DNA of 64,000 nucleotides. Source: Leisingera thetidis. GTDB taxonomy: Bacteria; Pseudomonadota; Alphaproteobacteria; Rhodobacterales; Rhodobacteraceae. Below, piece by piece: positions 7,709 to 17,165 of this stretch. Under the pieces are notes generated by a model, which made no database searches, was not told where the DNA came from, and worked only from the letters and a program-made list of their open reading frames with translations. The translations under genes and the position numbers were made by a program. Positions within the stretch are counted from its first letter, which is position 1. The number at the start of each line of letters is the position of its first letter. Location of the stretch: NCBI RefSeq assembly GCF_025857195.1, contig NZ_CP109787.1, positions 3,909,001 to 3,973,000 of the forward strand, given 5' to 3'.

Positions 7709-8671
7709 ATGACCGCAGAGGTGAAGATCAGCGTCCCCGGCCTGTTCGCCGCCGCCGGTGCCGGCATTGCCTTTTCCGTCATCGACATGATCTTCAAGTT
7801 CCTGTCCGGCGACTACCCGCTTTATGAGGTGGTGCTGTTCCGCTCGGTGGTGGCGCTCGCCGTCATGCTTGCCGTCATCATGCCGCTGGAAGGCGGCTAT
7901 CATCACCTGCGCACCCATCAGCCGAAACTGCACGTCTGGCGCTGCGCCGTGGTGCTGTTTGCCAACATCTGCTTTTTCACCGGCCTTGCCATCCTGCCGC
8001 TGGCCGAAGCGGTGGCGATTGCCTTTGCCACCCCGCTGATCGTCACCATCCTGTCGGCGCTGTTCCTGGGCGAACGCCCCGGCCCGTGGCGCTGGGGCGC
8101 AGTCTGCGCCGGTTTCCTTGGCGTGCTGATCATCATGCGGCCCGGCCCCGGCACCTTCCAGGCCGCCGCGCTGCTGCCCTTTCTCGGCGCCTGCGGATAT
8201 GCCACGCTGCATGTGCTGACCCGCCGGGCGGGCAGTACCGAAAGCGGCGCCACGCTGGCCTTCTATCCGATGCTGGGCTTTCTGGTTGTCAGCGCCCTGG
8301 TCGGCCTGGCGCTTGGCGACGGCCGCTTTGCCACCGGCGGCAGCGCCGCGCTCGATTTCATCCTGCGCGCCTGGATCTGGCCCGCGCCGCAGGACTGGCC
8401 CTATCTGATCGGCGTCGGCCTGGCCGGCTCCGTGGGCGGCTACCTGGTCAGCCAGGCCTACCGCATGAACGAGGCCGCGCTGGCCGCCCCGTTTGAATAC
8501 ATCGCCATGCCGATGTCGGTTCTCTGGGGCGTGCTGATCTTCAGCGAATGGCCTGACACGGCGGTCTGGGCCGGCAGCAGCCTGATCATCGCCTCCGGGC
8601 TGGTGTCGGTCTGGCGCGAAACCCGCCGCGACCGGCCCGTCCCGCGGCCCCGTCCGCGTGCAGAAGGATAA
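7709..8671 (+). CDS. EamA/DMT-family membrane transporter
   Basis: A 320-residue inner-membrane protein with about ten transmembrane helices in two homologous halves, as in the drug/metabolite transporter (EamA, RhaT-like) family. The first half ends near GFLGVLIIMRPGPG (about 141), the typical boundary motif, and the second half repeats the pattern ending at ASGLVSVWRE. The C-terminal tail is arginine/proline rich and cytoplasmic. The substrate is unknown. A GGAGG precedes the ATG. The stop TAA overlaps the next ATG by one base. Confidence 0.87.
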   Translation: MTAEVKISVPGLFAAAGAGIAFSVIDMIFKFLSGDYPLYEVVLFRSVVALAVMLAVIMPLEGGYHHLRTHQPKLHVWRCAVVLFANICFFTGLAILPLAEAVAIAFATPLIVTILSALFLGERPGPWRWGAVCAGFLGVLIIMRPGPGTFQAAALLPFLGACGYATLHVLTRRAGSTESGATLAFYPMLGFLVVSALVGLALGDGRFATGGSAALDFILRAWIWPAPQDWPYLIGVGLAGSVGGYLVSQAYRMNEAALAAPFEYIAMPMSVLWGVLIFSEWPDTAVWAGSSLIIASGLVSVWRETRRDRPVPRPRPRAEG

Positions 8672-9297
8672 TGCCCATGCCGGTGAATGCCGTCGTCTTC
8701 GACATCGGCCGCGTGCTGATCGAATGGGAACCCGAACGCTTCTACGACAGCCGCATCGGCGCGCCGCGCCGCCAGCAGCTGTTCGAACAGGTGCCGCTGC
8801 ACGCGATGAACCTCGACGTCGACCGCGGCGCCCCTTTCCGCGAAACCGTCTATGCCCTGGCGGACGCCCATCCGCAGTGGCGCGAGGAAATCCGCTGGTG
8901 GCACGACTGCTGGCTGCAGATGGTGCCGCGCGAAATCCCCCGGACAGTGCGCCTGATGCAGGCGCTGCAGGCCCGCGGCATCCCGGTCTTCGCGCTCAGC
9001 AACTTCGGCGCCGAGACCTTTGAACTGGCCTGCGGGGCCTACCCTGCCTTGCGTGGCTTCGACCACACATGTGTTTCCGCGCATCTGGGAACCATCAAGC
9101 CAGAGCCGCAAATCTATGCCATTCTGGAACGCGGAACCGGGGTTGCTCCGGAGAACCTGCTGTTCACCGACGACCGCCCCGAAAACATCGAGGCCGCGCG
9201 CCTGCGCGGCTGGCAGACCCACCTGTTCACCGCCCCCGGCGCCTTTGCCGCGCGGCTGGTGCAGGAGGGGCTGTTGACGGAACAGGAGGCCGCCTGA
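8671..9297 (+). CDS. HAD-superfamily hydrolase
   Basis: A 208-residue HAD-IA type phosphatase-like protein. Motif I reads VVFDIGRVLIEW, with the nucleophilic Asp followed by Ile-Gly where many HADs have a second Asp; the same D-x-G-x-V form occurs in YihX-like sugar phosphatases. Motif II is FALSNFG, motif III the lysine in GTIKPEPQIY, and motif IV FTDDRPENIEAA. All catalytic elements except the second motif-I Asp are present. The start at 8671 overlaps the upstream stop (TAATG); a second ATG two codons later is equally possible. Substrate unknown. Confidence 0.85.
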   Translation: MPMPVNAVVFDIGRVLIEWEPERFYDSRIGAPRRQQLFEQVPLHAMNLDVDRGAPFRETVYALADAHPQWREEIRWWHDCWLQMVPREIPRTVRLMQALQARGIPVFALSNFGAETFELACGAYPALRGFDHTCVSAHLGTIKPEPQIYAILERGTGVAPENLLFTDDRPENIEAARLRGWQTHLFTAPGAFAARLVQEGLLTEQEAA

Positions 9298-9330
9298 CAC
9301 GGCCCGCAACAGACACAGGATAAGGCACGG

Positions 9331-10248
9331 ATGAGCATTCCCTACATTGGCTTCGAAGAGGGCGAGGCGCTGCTCGATTGGGTCGGCTTTGCAGAGGCGC
9401 TGGCCGCCAGCCACGATCTGCCCAAGGCGGAAATCGGCGACACCTTCCTCTACCGCGATCCCGACACGCTGCTGAGCCGCTCCGCCTGGATCGACGGGCT
9501 GGGGCTGGCGGTGAAAACCGCCAACATCTTCCCGCGCAACCCGGACGCCGGCAAGCCGATGATCAACGGCTCGGTCTGTCTTTACTCGGACGCGGACGGC
9601 ACGCTCGAAGCCCTCGTCGACTTCCATCTGGTGACCAAGTGGAAGACCGCCGGCGACAGCCTGCTGGGCGCGCTGCGGCTGGCAAACCCGGACGCACAGG
9701 AGGTGCTGATCGTCGGCGCGGGCACCGTCGGCGCCTCCCTGATCGAGGCGTTCGGCACCGGCTTCCCGCAGGCGCAGATCCGGGTCTGGAACCGCACCGG
9801 CGCCAAGGCGCAGGAACTTTGCGCCCAGTACCCCGGCACCCTGCACGCCGCCGATCTGGAACCGGCAGTGCGCGCCGCCGATATCATCGTCACCTGCACC
9901 ATGTCCTCGCAGCCGGTGATCAAGGGCGAATGGCTGCGCCCCGGCCAGCACCTCAACATGATCGGCGCCTACCGCCCCGACATGCGCGAGGCCGATGATG
10001 CGGCGCTGCAGCGCGCGCAGATCTATTGCGACAGTTTCGACACCACCCTGGACCACATCGGCGAGTTCAAGATCCCGCTGGCCGCGGGCGCCATCCAGCG
10101 CAGCGACGTGCTGGCGGACTTCTACGGCCTCGACCGTTTTCCCGCCTTTGATCCCGCGCAGATCACCCTGTTCAAGAACGGCGGCGGCGCCCATCTCGAC
10201 CTGATGACCAGCCACCACGTCCTGCAGAAGTGGAAGGCCAGGGCATGA
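9331..10248 (+). CDS. Ornithine cyclodeaminase / mu-crystallin family protein
   Basis: A 305-residue NAD(P)-dependent protein. The N-terminal substrate domain contains the SAWIDGLGLAVKTANIFPRN stretch with the family lysine, and the Rossmann domain begins at EVLIVGAGTVGASLIEAF (about 129). NGGGAHLD near the C-terminus is the family signature. Members include ornithine cyclodeaminase, alanine and ketimine reductases; the exact substrate cannot be assigned. The gene overlaps the following hydrolase by ATGA and probably lies in one operon with the EamA and HAD genes. Confidence 0.85.
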   Translation: MSIPYIGFEEGEALLDWVGFAEALAASHDLPKAEIGDTFLYRDPDTLLSRSAWIDGLGLAVKTANIFPRNPDAGKPMINGSVCLYSDADGTLEALVDFHLVTKWKTAGDSLLGALRLANPDAQEVLIVGAGTVGASLIEAFGTGFPQAQIRVWNRTGAKAQELCAQYPGTLHAADLEPAVRAADIIVTCTMSSQPVIKGEWLRPGQHLNMIGAYRPDMREADDAALQRAQIYCDSFDTTLDHIGEFKIPLAAGAIQRSDVLADFYGLDRFPAFDPAQITLFKNGGGAHLDLMTSHHVLQKWKARA

Positions 10249-11180
10249 GCTGGCTGCCGGGTCTGAGCGTTGTCCTCCTGGTCCTGATTGTCATCCCGTT
10301 CCTGCGCGAGCGGCTGCGCAAGCCGATGAACGCGCAGGAACGGCAAGCCGCCCCCGGCGCCTTTGCCGCGCTGTCCGGCGGACTCACCCATTACCGCTGG
10401 ACCGGCCCCTTGCGCGGGCCGGTCGCGGTCTGCGTGCACGGTCTCACCACGCCGTCCTTCGTCTGGGACGGGGTGGCGCAGGGGCTGGCCGCGATGGGCT
10501 ACCGGGTGCTGAGCTACGATCTCTACGGGCGCGGTTTTTCGGACCGTCCTGGCGGGCCGCAGGACCGCGGCTTCTTTGTCGCCCAGCTGGAGGAACTGCT
10601 GGAGGATCAGCAGGTGGGCAATGATTTCACGTTGATCGGCTATTCCATGGGCGGCGCCATCGCCACCGCCTATGCCGCGGCCCATCCCGGCCGCCTGCGG
10701 GAGCTGATCCTGCTGGCGCCGGCCGGGTTCGGCAGCAGCAGCGGCCGGCTGACACGGGTGATCCGCCAGGTTCCGCTGCTGGGGGACTGGCTGATGCAGG
10801 CCCTCTACCCGGCGCTGCACATCCGCGGCACAGAACGCGAGCGCCCCCTGCCCAGCTCGGTGCCCGGCATCGTTGATTTGCAGCAAAGGGAGCTCAGCTA
10901 CCGGGGCTTCATCCCCGCCGTCCTCGCCTCGCTGCGCGGAATACTGGCCGAGGATTTCACCACCGACCACCGCCGCCTGCATGCGGAAAGCGTGCCGGTG
11001 ATGGCGATCTGGGGCCAACAGGACGCGGTGATCCCGCCGACCTCGCCGGGCCGCCTCGCCGAACACGCCCGTTCGATCCGCCAGGAGGAAATCCCCGGCG
11101 CCGGCCACGGGCTGCCTTATACCCACACCGATGAGGTGCTGGGCATCATCGCCCGCAACCACCGCCGCGGCCTGCTTTGA
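10245..11180 (+). CDS. Alpha/beta hydrolase, membrane-anchored
   Basis: A 311-residue alpha/beta hydrolase with an N-terminal hydrophobic anchor (residues about 3-19, LPGLSVVLLVLIVIPFL). The oxyanion segment VHGLTTPSFVW, the nucleophile elbow GYSMGG (Ser about 142), the acidic residue in WGQQDAVIPP and the final histidine in GAGHGLPY form a complete triad. The start ATGA overlap with the preceding gene implies coupled translation. The substrate is unknown; an esterase or lipase-like role near the membrane is likely. Confidence 0.85.
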   Translation: MSWLPGLSVVLLVLIVIPFLRERLRKPMNAQERQAAPGAFAALSGGLTHYRWTGPLRGPVAVCVHGLTTPSFVWDGVAQGLAAMGYRVLSYDLYGRGFSDRPGGPQDRGFFVAQLEELLEDQQVGNDFTLIGYSMGGAIATAYAAAHPGRLRELILLAPAGFGSSSGRLTRVIRQVPLLGDWLMQALYPALHIRGTERERPLPSSVPGIVDLQQRELSYRGFIPAVLASLRGILAEDFTTDHRRLHAESVPVMAIWGQQDAVIPPTSPGRLAEHARSIRQEEIPGAGHGLPYTHTDEVLGIIARNHRRGLL

Positions 11181-11191
11181 TCCGCCCGGCC

Positions 11192-11215
11192 CTTTTCCTC
11201 TTTCTGGAAATACTC
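11192..11215 (-). repeat. GAGTATTT/AAAGA 3'-end motif, copy a
   Basis: On the minus strand GGAGTATTTCCAGAAAGAGG lies downstream of the MFS gene stop at 11251. Similar strings follow dnaE2 (26776-26797 and 26701-26722). Confidence 0.45.
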
Positions 11216-11250
11216 CGGGGCGCTGCCCGCGTCCCGGCTCCCTTCGGGCG

Positions 11251-12501
11251 TTACGCCGCCACCGGGGCCGCCGCCTGCCCCAGCGGCCGTTCCCTGACCG
11301 GCAGGTGCACAATCGCGCTGAAGGCGCCGATGCCCACGCCGATCCACCACACCAGGGTGTAGTCGCCATAGGCATCATACATCCGCCCGCCCAGCCACAC
11401 GCCCAGGAAACTGCCCAGCTGGTGGCTGAAGAAGACGATGCCATAGAGCGTGCCCATGTAGCGCAGGCCATAGATATGCGCGACCAGCCCCGAGGTCAGC
11501 GGCACCGTCGCCAGCCACAAGGAGCCCATCACGATCGAGAACACGATCACCGTCATCGGCGTGATCGGGAACAGGATGAACGCCGCCGCCGCCAGCGTCC
11601 GCCCGGTATAGATCGCCGCCAGCAGGTATTTCTTGGAATAGCGCTTGCCCAGATACCCCGCCAGCAGCGTGCCGCCGACGTTGGCCGCGCCGATGAGCGA
11701 GATCGCCACCGCCCCCAGCGCCGAGGTCGAGGTGATGCCCATCGAATAGAGCGCGCCGCCCGGCTGGATCGGCCCGCACATCTCGGTCACGAACGCCGGG
11801 AAATGCGCGGTGACAAAGGCCAGCTGGTAGCCGCAGCTGAAAAAGCCGAGGAATATCAGCGTGTAGGAGGGATCCTTGAACGCCTTCATCAGGATCGTGC
11901 CCATGCTTTCTTCCAGCTCCGCCTTGGAGGCGGCCTCCGGCGCCCGCATCAGCGGCAGCGTCAGGATCAGTGCCAGCACCAGGCCGGCAAAGATCACGAA
12001 AATCGTCTGCCAGGGCAGGAAAGTCAGCATCCATTCCGCCGCCGGCGCGCCGAAGATCTGCCCAGCGGAACCCGCAGCGGTGACAACCGCCAGCGACATC
12101 GAGCGGTTCTCGTCCGAGCTTGCCCGCCCGACCACCGCCAGCACCACGCCGAAGCCGGTGCCGGCAATCCCGAACCCCACCAGCCATTCATAGGCCTGCA
12201 TCTCGAACGGCGTGGTCGAAGCCGCGCTCAGCACCAGCCCGGCGGCATAGACGAGGGCCCCCATGATGATCGCCTTGCGGTCGCCGATCTTCTCGGCAAT
12301 GGCGCCGAAAATCGGCTGGCCGATGCCCCAGGCAAGGTTCTGGATCGCAATCGCCAGCGAGAACTCCGAGCGCAGCCAGCCGAACTCCTCTGCAATCGGG
12401 ATCTGGAACACGCCGAAGGACGCGCGCACCGCAAAGCTCACCATGATGATGACGCACCCCACGATCAGAACGGGGGTGAACAGCGGCGCGGAACGGTCCA
12501 T
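11251..12501 (-). CDS. Major facilitator superfamily transporter (monocarboxylate-porter-like)
   Basis: A 416-residue inner-membrane protein with about twelve transmembrane helices and a cytoplasmic loop around residues 190-210. Near the start, FAVRASFGVFQIPIAEEFGW and, further on, GAIAEKIGDRKAI (the loop 2-3 MFS motif) resemble the monocarboxylate-porter branch of the MFS. The ATG at 12501 follows AGGAG and gives the N-terminus MDRSAPLFTP; a longer in-frame form would add 15 residues without a better ribosome site. Substrate unknown. Convergent with the hydrolase and divergent from zapE. Confidence 0.87.
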   Translation of the reverse strand: MDRSAPLFTPVLIVGCVIIMVSFAVRASFGVFQIPIAEEFGWLRSEFSLAIAIQNLAWGIGQPIFGAIAEKIGDRKAIIMGALVYAAGLVLSAASTTPFEMQAYEWLVGFGIAGTGFGVVLAVVGRASSDENRSMSLAVVTAAGSAGQIFGAPAAEWMLTFLPWQTIFVIFAGLVLALILTLPLMRAPEAASKAELEESMGTILMKAFKDPSYTLIFLGFFSCGYQLAFVTAHFPAFVTEMCGPIQPGGALYSMGITSTSALGAVAISLIGAANVGGTLLAGYLGKRYSKKYLLAAIYTGRTLAAAAFILFPITPMTVIVFSIVMGSLWLATVPLTSGLVAHIYGLRYMGTLYGIVFFSHQLGSFLGVWLGGRMYDAYGDYTLVWWIGVGIGAFSAIVHLPVRERPLGQAAAPVAA

Positions 12502-12686
12502 GGGCTCTCTCCTGAGTATCAGCGCGACACTACGCATATTCCCCAAGCCGTCAAATCAGGATTTCTGCGCGCTGTGTTAAGGATATCTGATGTGTCCGCC
12601 ACAGGCCGCAGACGCGATTGCGGCGCCGCCGCGGAAATGGCATCCCCCGCTTCCCATCCCCCGCGCCCCGCGCTATCCCTGTCCCC

Positions 12687-13763
12687 ATGACCGATTTCAG
12701 CGCGCTTTACCGGCACAAGATTGACGCGGGCGAATTGAAGCCCGACCCGGCCCAGGAAGCCGTGCTTCCCCATTTCGACCGCATCGCCGAGGGGCTGATG
12801 GCGCCGCCGGTGAAACGCGGCTTTTTCCGCAAGGCGGAATATGAACCGGTCCGGGGGCTCTACCTCTGGGGCGGGGTGGGCCGCGGCAAGTCGATGCTGA
12901 TGGACATGTTCGTCGCAAGCCTGGACGGCATCCCCGCCCGCCGGGTGCATTTCCATGCCTTCATGCAGGAGATCCACGCCAGCATGCATGCCGCCCGCCA
13001 GCAGGGCGCCGAGGACGCGCTGGCGCCGGCCGCGGCAGAGGTCGCGGAAACGGTGCGGCTGCTGGCCTTTGACGAGATGCAGATCATCGACATCACCGAT
13101 GCGATGATCGTCGGGCGTTTGTTCGAGGCGCTGTTTGCCGCCGGCGTCACCGTGATCACCACCTCCAACCGGGCACCGGATGACCTGTACAAGAACGGGT
13201 TGAACCGGCAGCTGTTCCTGCCCTTCATCGATCTGATCAAAGAGAAGATGGCGGTGCACGAGATGGTGAGCCCCACCGACTACCGCCAGCACCGGCTGAC
13301 CGGCGCGCAGGTCTATTTCTCCCCCATCGACGCAGAGGCCCGCGCGTTGATCCGGGCGATCTGGCGGGACCTCTCCGGCGGCGGCGATGCCCCGCCGCTG
13401 ACGCTGCAGGTGAAGGGCCGCGAGGTGACCCTGCCCGCCTTCCGCAACGGCGTCGCGCGCGCCAGTTTCTATGACCTGTGCGGCAAGATGCTGGGGCCCG
13501 GCGACTATCTCGCCATCGCCGAAGCGGTCAAGGTCCTGGTGCTCGAGGACATCCCGCGCCTCAGCCGCAACAATTTCAACGAGGCCAAGCGGTTCGTCAC
13601 CCTGATCGACGCCCTGTACGAATCCCGCGTGCGGCTGATCTGTTCGGCAGCGGCGCAGCCCGAAATGCTCTATGTCGAGGGCGAGGGCACGTTCGAGTTC
13701 GAACGCACCGCCTCGCGCCTGCGCGAAATGCAGGACAAGGACTGGGGAGCCGCCGCGCCGTGA
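12687..13763 (+). CDS. zapE: ZapE cell-division ATPase (AFG1 family)
   Basis: A 358-residue cytoplasmic AAA-type ATPase. Walker A is GGVGRGKS (62-69), Walker B is LLAFDEMQ (Asp129-Glu130), and the sensor segment TTSNRAPDDLYKNGLNRQLF is typical of ZapE/AFG1 proteins. In Escherichia coli ZapE modulates FtsZ-ring stability; in mitochondria the homologue supports quality control. The start MTDFSALY at 12687 has no clear Shine-Dalgarno but matches family N-termini. The stop overlaps the next start as GTGA. Confidence 0.92.
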   Translation: MTDFSALYRHKIDAGELKPDPAQEAVLPHFDRIAEGLMAPPVKRGFFRKAEYEPVRGLYLWGGVGRGKSMLMDMFVASLDGIPARRVHFHAFMQEIHASMHAARQQGAEDALAPAAAEVAETVRLLAFDEMQIIDITDAMIVGRLFEALFAAGVTVITTSNRAPDDLYKNGLNRQLFLPFIDLIKEKMAVHEMVSPTDYRQHRLTGAQVYFSPIDAEARALIRAIWRDLSGGGDAPPLTLQVKGREVTLPAFRNGVARASFYDLCGKMLGPGDYLAIAEAVKVLVLEDIPRLSRNNFNEAKRFVTLIDALYESRVRLICSAAAQPEMLYVEGEGTFEFERTASRLREMQDKDWGAAAP

Positions 13764-14665
13764 TCGTCCGCCAGTCGCCCCGCCGGTGGGAAATCTTCCT
13801 GATCCTGAACGGGTCGGTGGTGCCGCGCATCCTGCCCAATATCATCGGCGCCGCGCTGTGGGCGGCCCTCGTGCTGATGCTGGACCGCCATGTGATGGCG
13901 GTGCCGCAGATCCCGATCGGGGCGATGGGAGTGTTCGGCCTGTCGCTGTCGTTGTTTCTCGGCTTCCGCAACAACGCCGCCTATGACCGCTGGTGGGAGG
14001 CGCGCAGGATCTGGGGCCGCATGGTCTCTGACGTGCGCAGCCTGGCGCAGGAACTGCGCATCTTTGCGGGCCAGGGCCCGGACGAGGAATACATCCTGAC
14101 CCGCATCCTCGCCTTTCACCACCTGCACCGCGCCCAGCTGCGCGGCGACGAGGTGGCGGATACCGTGCGGCACTGGGTCGGACCTGCGGCGGCAGAACAG
14201 CTGATGCAGACGGAAAACAGCCCCAACGCCGCCCTGCGCGGCATCGCCGCCCGGCTGCGCGAAATGGCAGAGGACGGCCGCATCGACGGCTTCGGCCAGC
14301 GCGCCCTGGCGGAACGGCTGGCCGCCTTCGCCGCGGCCCAGGCCGGCAACGAGCGGCTGCTGACCACGCCGCTGCCCTTTGTCTACTCGCTGCTGGTCTG
14401 GCGCACGACCTACCTCTACTGCCTGCTCCTGCCCTTTGCCCTGCTTGGCAGCGCCGGCTGGTTCGAGCCGCTGGTGGCGGCGGTGGCGGCCTATGTCTTC
14501 TTCGGTCTCGCCGAAGTGACGCATGAGCTGGAGCACCCGTTCCGCAAACAGGCCAATTCCGTCCCCCTCAGCGCCATGTGCCGTGTGATGGAAATCTCGG
14601 TCTGCAACGCCCTCGGCCGCCCGGTGCCGCCCAGGCTGGAGCCGGTGAACTACGTTCTGGACTAG
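13760..14665 (+). CDS. Bestrophin-family (UPF0187) membrane protein
   Basis: A 301-residue predicted anion channel-like protein. The N-terminal block IVRQSPRRWEIFLILNGSVV, the FLGFRNNAAYDRWWEAR motif near residues 70-86 and the C-terminal HELEHPFRKQANSVPL segment are the signatures of bacterial bestrophins. About four hydrophobic segments are visible. The GTG at 13760 overlaps the zapE stop (GTGA), so translation is coupled. Physiological role unknown. Confidence 0.88.
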   Translation: MIVRQSPRRWEIFLILNGSVVPRILPNIIGAALWAALVLMLDRHVMAVPQIPIGAMGVFGLSLSLFLGFRNNAAYDRWWEARRIWGRMVSDVRSLAQELRIFAGQGPDEEYILTRILAFHHLHRAQLRGDEVADTVRHWVGPAAAEQLMQTENSPNAALRGIAARLREMAEDGRIDGFGQRALAERLAAFAAAQAGNERLLTTPLPFVYSLLVWRTTYLYCLLLPFALLGSAGWFEPLVAAVAAYVFFGLAEVTHELEHPFRKQANSVPLSAMCRVMEISVCNALGRPVPPRLEPVNYVLD

Positions 14666-14695
14666 AGGCCCGCGGATTTCCGCAAAGATGAAATG

Positions 14696-14766
14696 CGGCC
14701 GCGCCGCGCCAGCGGCGCCCGGCCCAACGGGATGAGATCCCCGGATCGAAGCCGGGCGGGAGAGCC
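14696..14766 (+). repeat. Two-hairpin intergenic element, copy 3
   Basis: Hairpin 1 GCGCCGC-GCCA-GCGGCGC (14701-14718), CCGGCCCAAC, hairpin 2 GATCC-CC-GGATC (14736-14747), and GGGCGGGAGAGCC at the end. It fills the gap between the convergent bestrophin and folC genes and is nearly identical to copy 5. Confidence 0.7.
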
Positions 14767-14788
14767 TCCCCCGCCACGGGCCAAGGCC

Positions 14789-16060
14789 TCAGCCGTTTTC
14801 GCGCAGGATATGGCCTGCCAGATACAGCGAGCCGCAGATCAGCACCCGCGCCTGCGGATCTTTCGCAACAATCGCCTTCAGCGCCGCCATGGCGCTCTCC
14901 GCGGTCCCTGCTTCGATGCCCGCCGAGCGGGCCGCCGCCTCGGTCTCTTCGGCGCTCAGGGTGTTCACCTCGTCCGGGATCGAGATCGCGGTGAGGCTCG
15001 CCGCATGCGGCGCCAGCGGGCGCATGTAGCCGCTCACGTCCTTGGTGTTCAGCATGCCGCAGATCAGATGCGTCGGGCGCCCGGGCAGACCCGCCAGCAC
15101 GTCGGCCAGCGCAATGCCGGCGGCGGCATTGTGGCCGCCGTCCAGCCACAGCTCGGCCTCCGGCGCGGCCGCCACCAGCGGGCCGGTCTTGAGCCGCTGC
15201 ATCCGCGCGGGCCATTCGGCGTTCACCATCGCCGCCTCGCAGGCGGCCTCATCCGCGCCCAGATGGCGCAGCACCGCCAGCGCCGCGCCGGCGTTCTGGA
15301 CCTGATGCGCGCCCAGCAGGGCCGGCAGCGGCAGGTCCAGCAGGCCGTTTTCGTCCTGGAACACCAGGCGGCCATGCTCCTGATGCACATGCCACTGCTG
15401 GCCGCAGGCGATCAGCGGCGCCCCGAGGCGGGCGGCGGTGGCCTCAATGACCTCCATCGCCTCCTCCGGCTGCGGGCCGGCCACAACCGGCACACCGCGC
15501 TTGATGATGCCCGCTTTCTCCGCGGCGATCTTGGCCAGCGTGTTGCCCAGGAACTGCTCGTGGTCGATGGAAATCGGGGTGATCACGCTGATTTCGGGCT
15601 TGCCGATCACGTTGGTGGCGTCCAGACGCCCGCCCAGGCCCACCTCCAGCAGCGTGTAATCCGCGGGCGTGCGCGAAAACGCCAAGAGCCCCGCCACCGT
15701 GGTGATCTCGAAATAGGTGATGTTCTCGCCGCCGTTCCTGGCATAGCACTCGTCCAGCACCTCGGTCAGATGCGGCTCCGAGATCAGCGCGCCCGCCAGC
15801 CGGATGCGTTCATGAAAGCGCGCCAGATGCGGCGAGGTGTAGGCGTGCACCGATTTGCCCATGCCCTCAAGGCCCGCCCGGATCATCGCCTGGGTCGAAC
15901 CCTTGCCGTTGGTGCCCGCCAGGTGGATCACCGGCGGCAGATTTTCCTGCGGGTTGTCCAGCGCCGCCAGCAGCCGCCAGACCCGGTCCAGCGTCAGGTC
16001 GATGATCTTGGGGTGCAGCGCCATCATGCGGGCGAGGATCGCGTCGGACGTCTGGGTCAT
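14789..16060 (-). CDS. folC: Folylpolyglutamate synthase / dihydrofolate synthase
   Basis: A 423-residue Mur-ligase-type enzyme that joins glutamate to dihydropteroate and folates. The P-loop GTNGKGST (49-56) follows VIHLA, and YTSPHLARFHERIR, GLGGRLDATNV and the later LDGGHNAAAG motifs are characteristic of FolC. The start MTQTSDAIL at 16060 was preferred to an in-frame extension that would run into the intergenic hairpin. It lies 91 bases downstream of accD on the same strand, the common accD-folC arrangement of alphaproteobacteria. Confidence 0.93.
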   Translation of the reverse strand: MTQTSDAILARMMALHPKIIDLTLDRVWRLLAALDNPQENLPPVIHLAGTNGKGSTQAMIRAGLEGMGKSVHAYTSPHLARFHERIRLAGALISEPHLTEVLDECYARNGGENITYFEITTVAGLLAFSRTPADYTLLEVGLGGRLDATNVIGKPEISVITPISIDHEQFLGNTLAKIAAEKAGIIKRGVPVVAGPQPEEAMEVIEATAARLGAPLIACGQQWHVHQEHGRLVFQDENGLLDLPLPALLGAHQVQNAGAALAVLRHLGADEAACEAAMVNAEWPARMQRLKTGPLVAAAPEAELWLDGGHNAAAGIALADVLAGLPGRPTHLICGMLNTKDVSGYMRPLAPHAASLTAISIPDEVNTLSAEETEAAARSAGIEAGTAESAMAALKAIVAKDPQARVLICGSLYLAGHILRENG

Positions 16061-16100
16061 TCGGGGGCTCTCTGGCAACGGGGTTCTGGGGCTTGATACG

Positions 16101-16130
16101 CAAACGGCCCGCCCGGACTCAGGCAGGCCG
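16101..16130 (-). terminator. Hairpin between accD and folC
   Basis: On the minus strand CGGCCTGCC-N8-GGCGGGCCG forms nine pairs (one G-U), followed by TTTG. The wobble pair exists only on this strand, which suggests selection for leftward RNA. It may partly terminate accD transcription before folC. Confidence 0.5.
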
Positions 16131-16151
16131 CAGCTAGGCATTCTGGCAGGT

Positions 16152-17102
16152 TCAGCCTTCGGCGGCTGCCGGTTCTGCGGCATCCGCAGCCTTGTTCGCG
16201 GCCTTGGCCGGTGCGTCCGCCTGCGGCGACGGCAGATCGCCCACCACCTGCGGCGGCAGGCCCATCAGCATCCGGGTGATGGTGATCAGCTCTTCGCGCA
16301 TCTCGGTGCGCGGCGTCACCCGGTCCAGCATGCCGTGGTCCAGCAGGTACTCGGCGCGCTGGAAGCCGTCGGGCAGCTTCTCGCGGATGGTCTGCTCGAT
16401 CACCCGCGGGCCGGCAAAGCAGATCAGCGCGTTCGGCTCGGAAATATGCACATCGCCCAGCATCGCATAAGAGGCGGTAACGCCGCCCGTGGTCGGGTGG
16501 GTCAGCACGACGATGTAGGGCAGCCCCGCCTCTTTCAGCATCTGCACCGCCACCGTGGTGCGCGGCATCTGCATCAGCGACAGGATGCCCTCCTGCATCC
16601 GGGCGCCGCCGGCCGCCGAGAACAGCACCAGCGGGCGGCCCAGCTTCACCGCCTCCTCGGCGGCGGCGATGATGGCATTGCCCACATACATGCCCATCGA
16701 GCCGCCCATGTAGGAAAAGTCCTGCGCGGCGGCGATGATCGGGGTGCGGCCGATTTCGCCGGCAGCCACCAGCATCGCTTCCTTCTCGCCGGTCTTCTTC
16801 TGCGCCGCCTTCACCCGCTCGGGGTATTTCTTCTGATCCTTGAACTTCAAGGGGTCGGCCAGCGGCTCCGGCACCGCGACCTCGGCAAAGACACCGCCGT
16901 CGAACAGCGCGGTGAACCGGTCGCGCGGCGAGATATGCATGTGGTGGCCGCAGCTGGTGCAGACGTTCTGGTTGTCGCTCAGCTCGCGGTGAAACAGCAT
17001 GGTGCCGCATTCATCGCATTTCTGCCAAAGGTTCTCGGGCACTTCGCGGCGCGAAAAGATCGAGTTGATCTTGGGCCGGACGTAATTGGTGATCCAGTTC
17101 AT
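16152..17102 (-). CDS. accD: Acetyl-CoA carboxylase carboxyltransferase subunit beta
   Basis: A 316-residue protein of the first step in fatty-acid synthesis; with AccA it transfers carboxyl from biotin to acetyl-CoA. The N-terminal zinc ribbon is intact (C29, C32, C48, C51), and the crotonase-like domain shows [26 protein letters not shown] and [16 protein letters not shown]. The C-terminal tail (about 285-316) is alanine/proline rich. The start MNWITNYV at 17102 is the standard N-terminus. It is followed by folC. Confidence 0.95.
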   Translation of the reverse strand: MNWITNYVRPKINSIFSRREVPENLWQKCDECGTMLFHRELSDNQNVCTSCGHHMHISPRDRFTALFDGGVFAEVAVPEPLADPLKFKDQKKYPERVKAAQKKTGEKEAMLVAAGEIGRTPIIAAAQDFSYMGGSMGMYVGNAIIAAAEEAVKLGRPLVLFSAAGGARMQEGILSLMQMPRTTVAVQMLKEAGLPYIVVLTHPTTGGVTASYAMLGDVHISEPNALICFAGPRVIEQTIREKLPDGFQRAEYLLDHGMLDRVTPRTEMREELITITRMLMGLPPQVVGDLPSPQADAPAKAANKAADAAEPAAAEG

Positions 17103-17165
17103 TGAGCTTGCCTCTCCGGGGGCGCGGTTTGACCCCCAGATAAGGCCCCTTGGCCGCAATTGCAA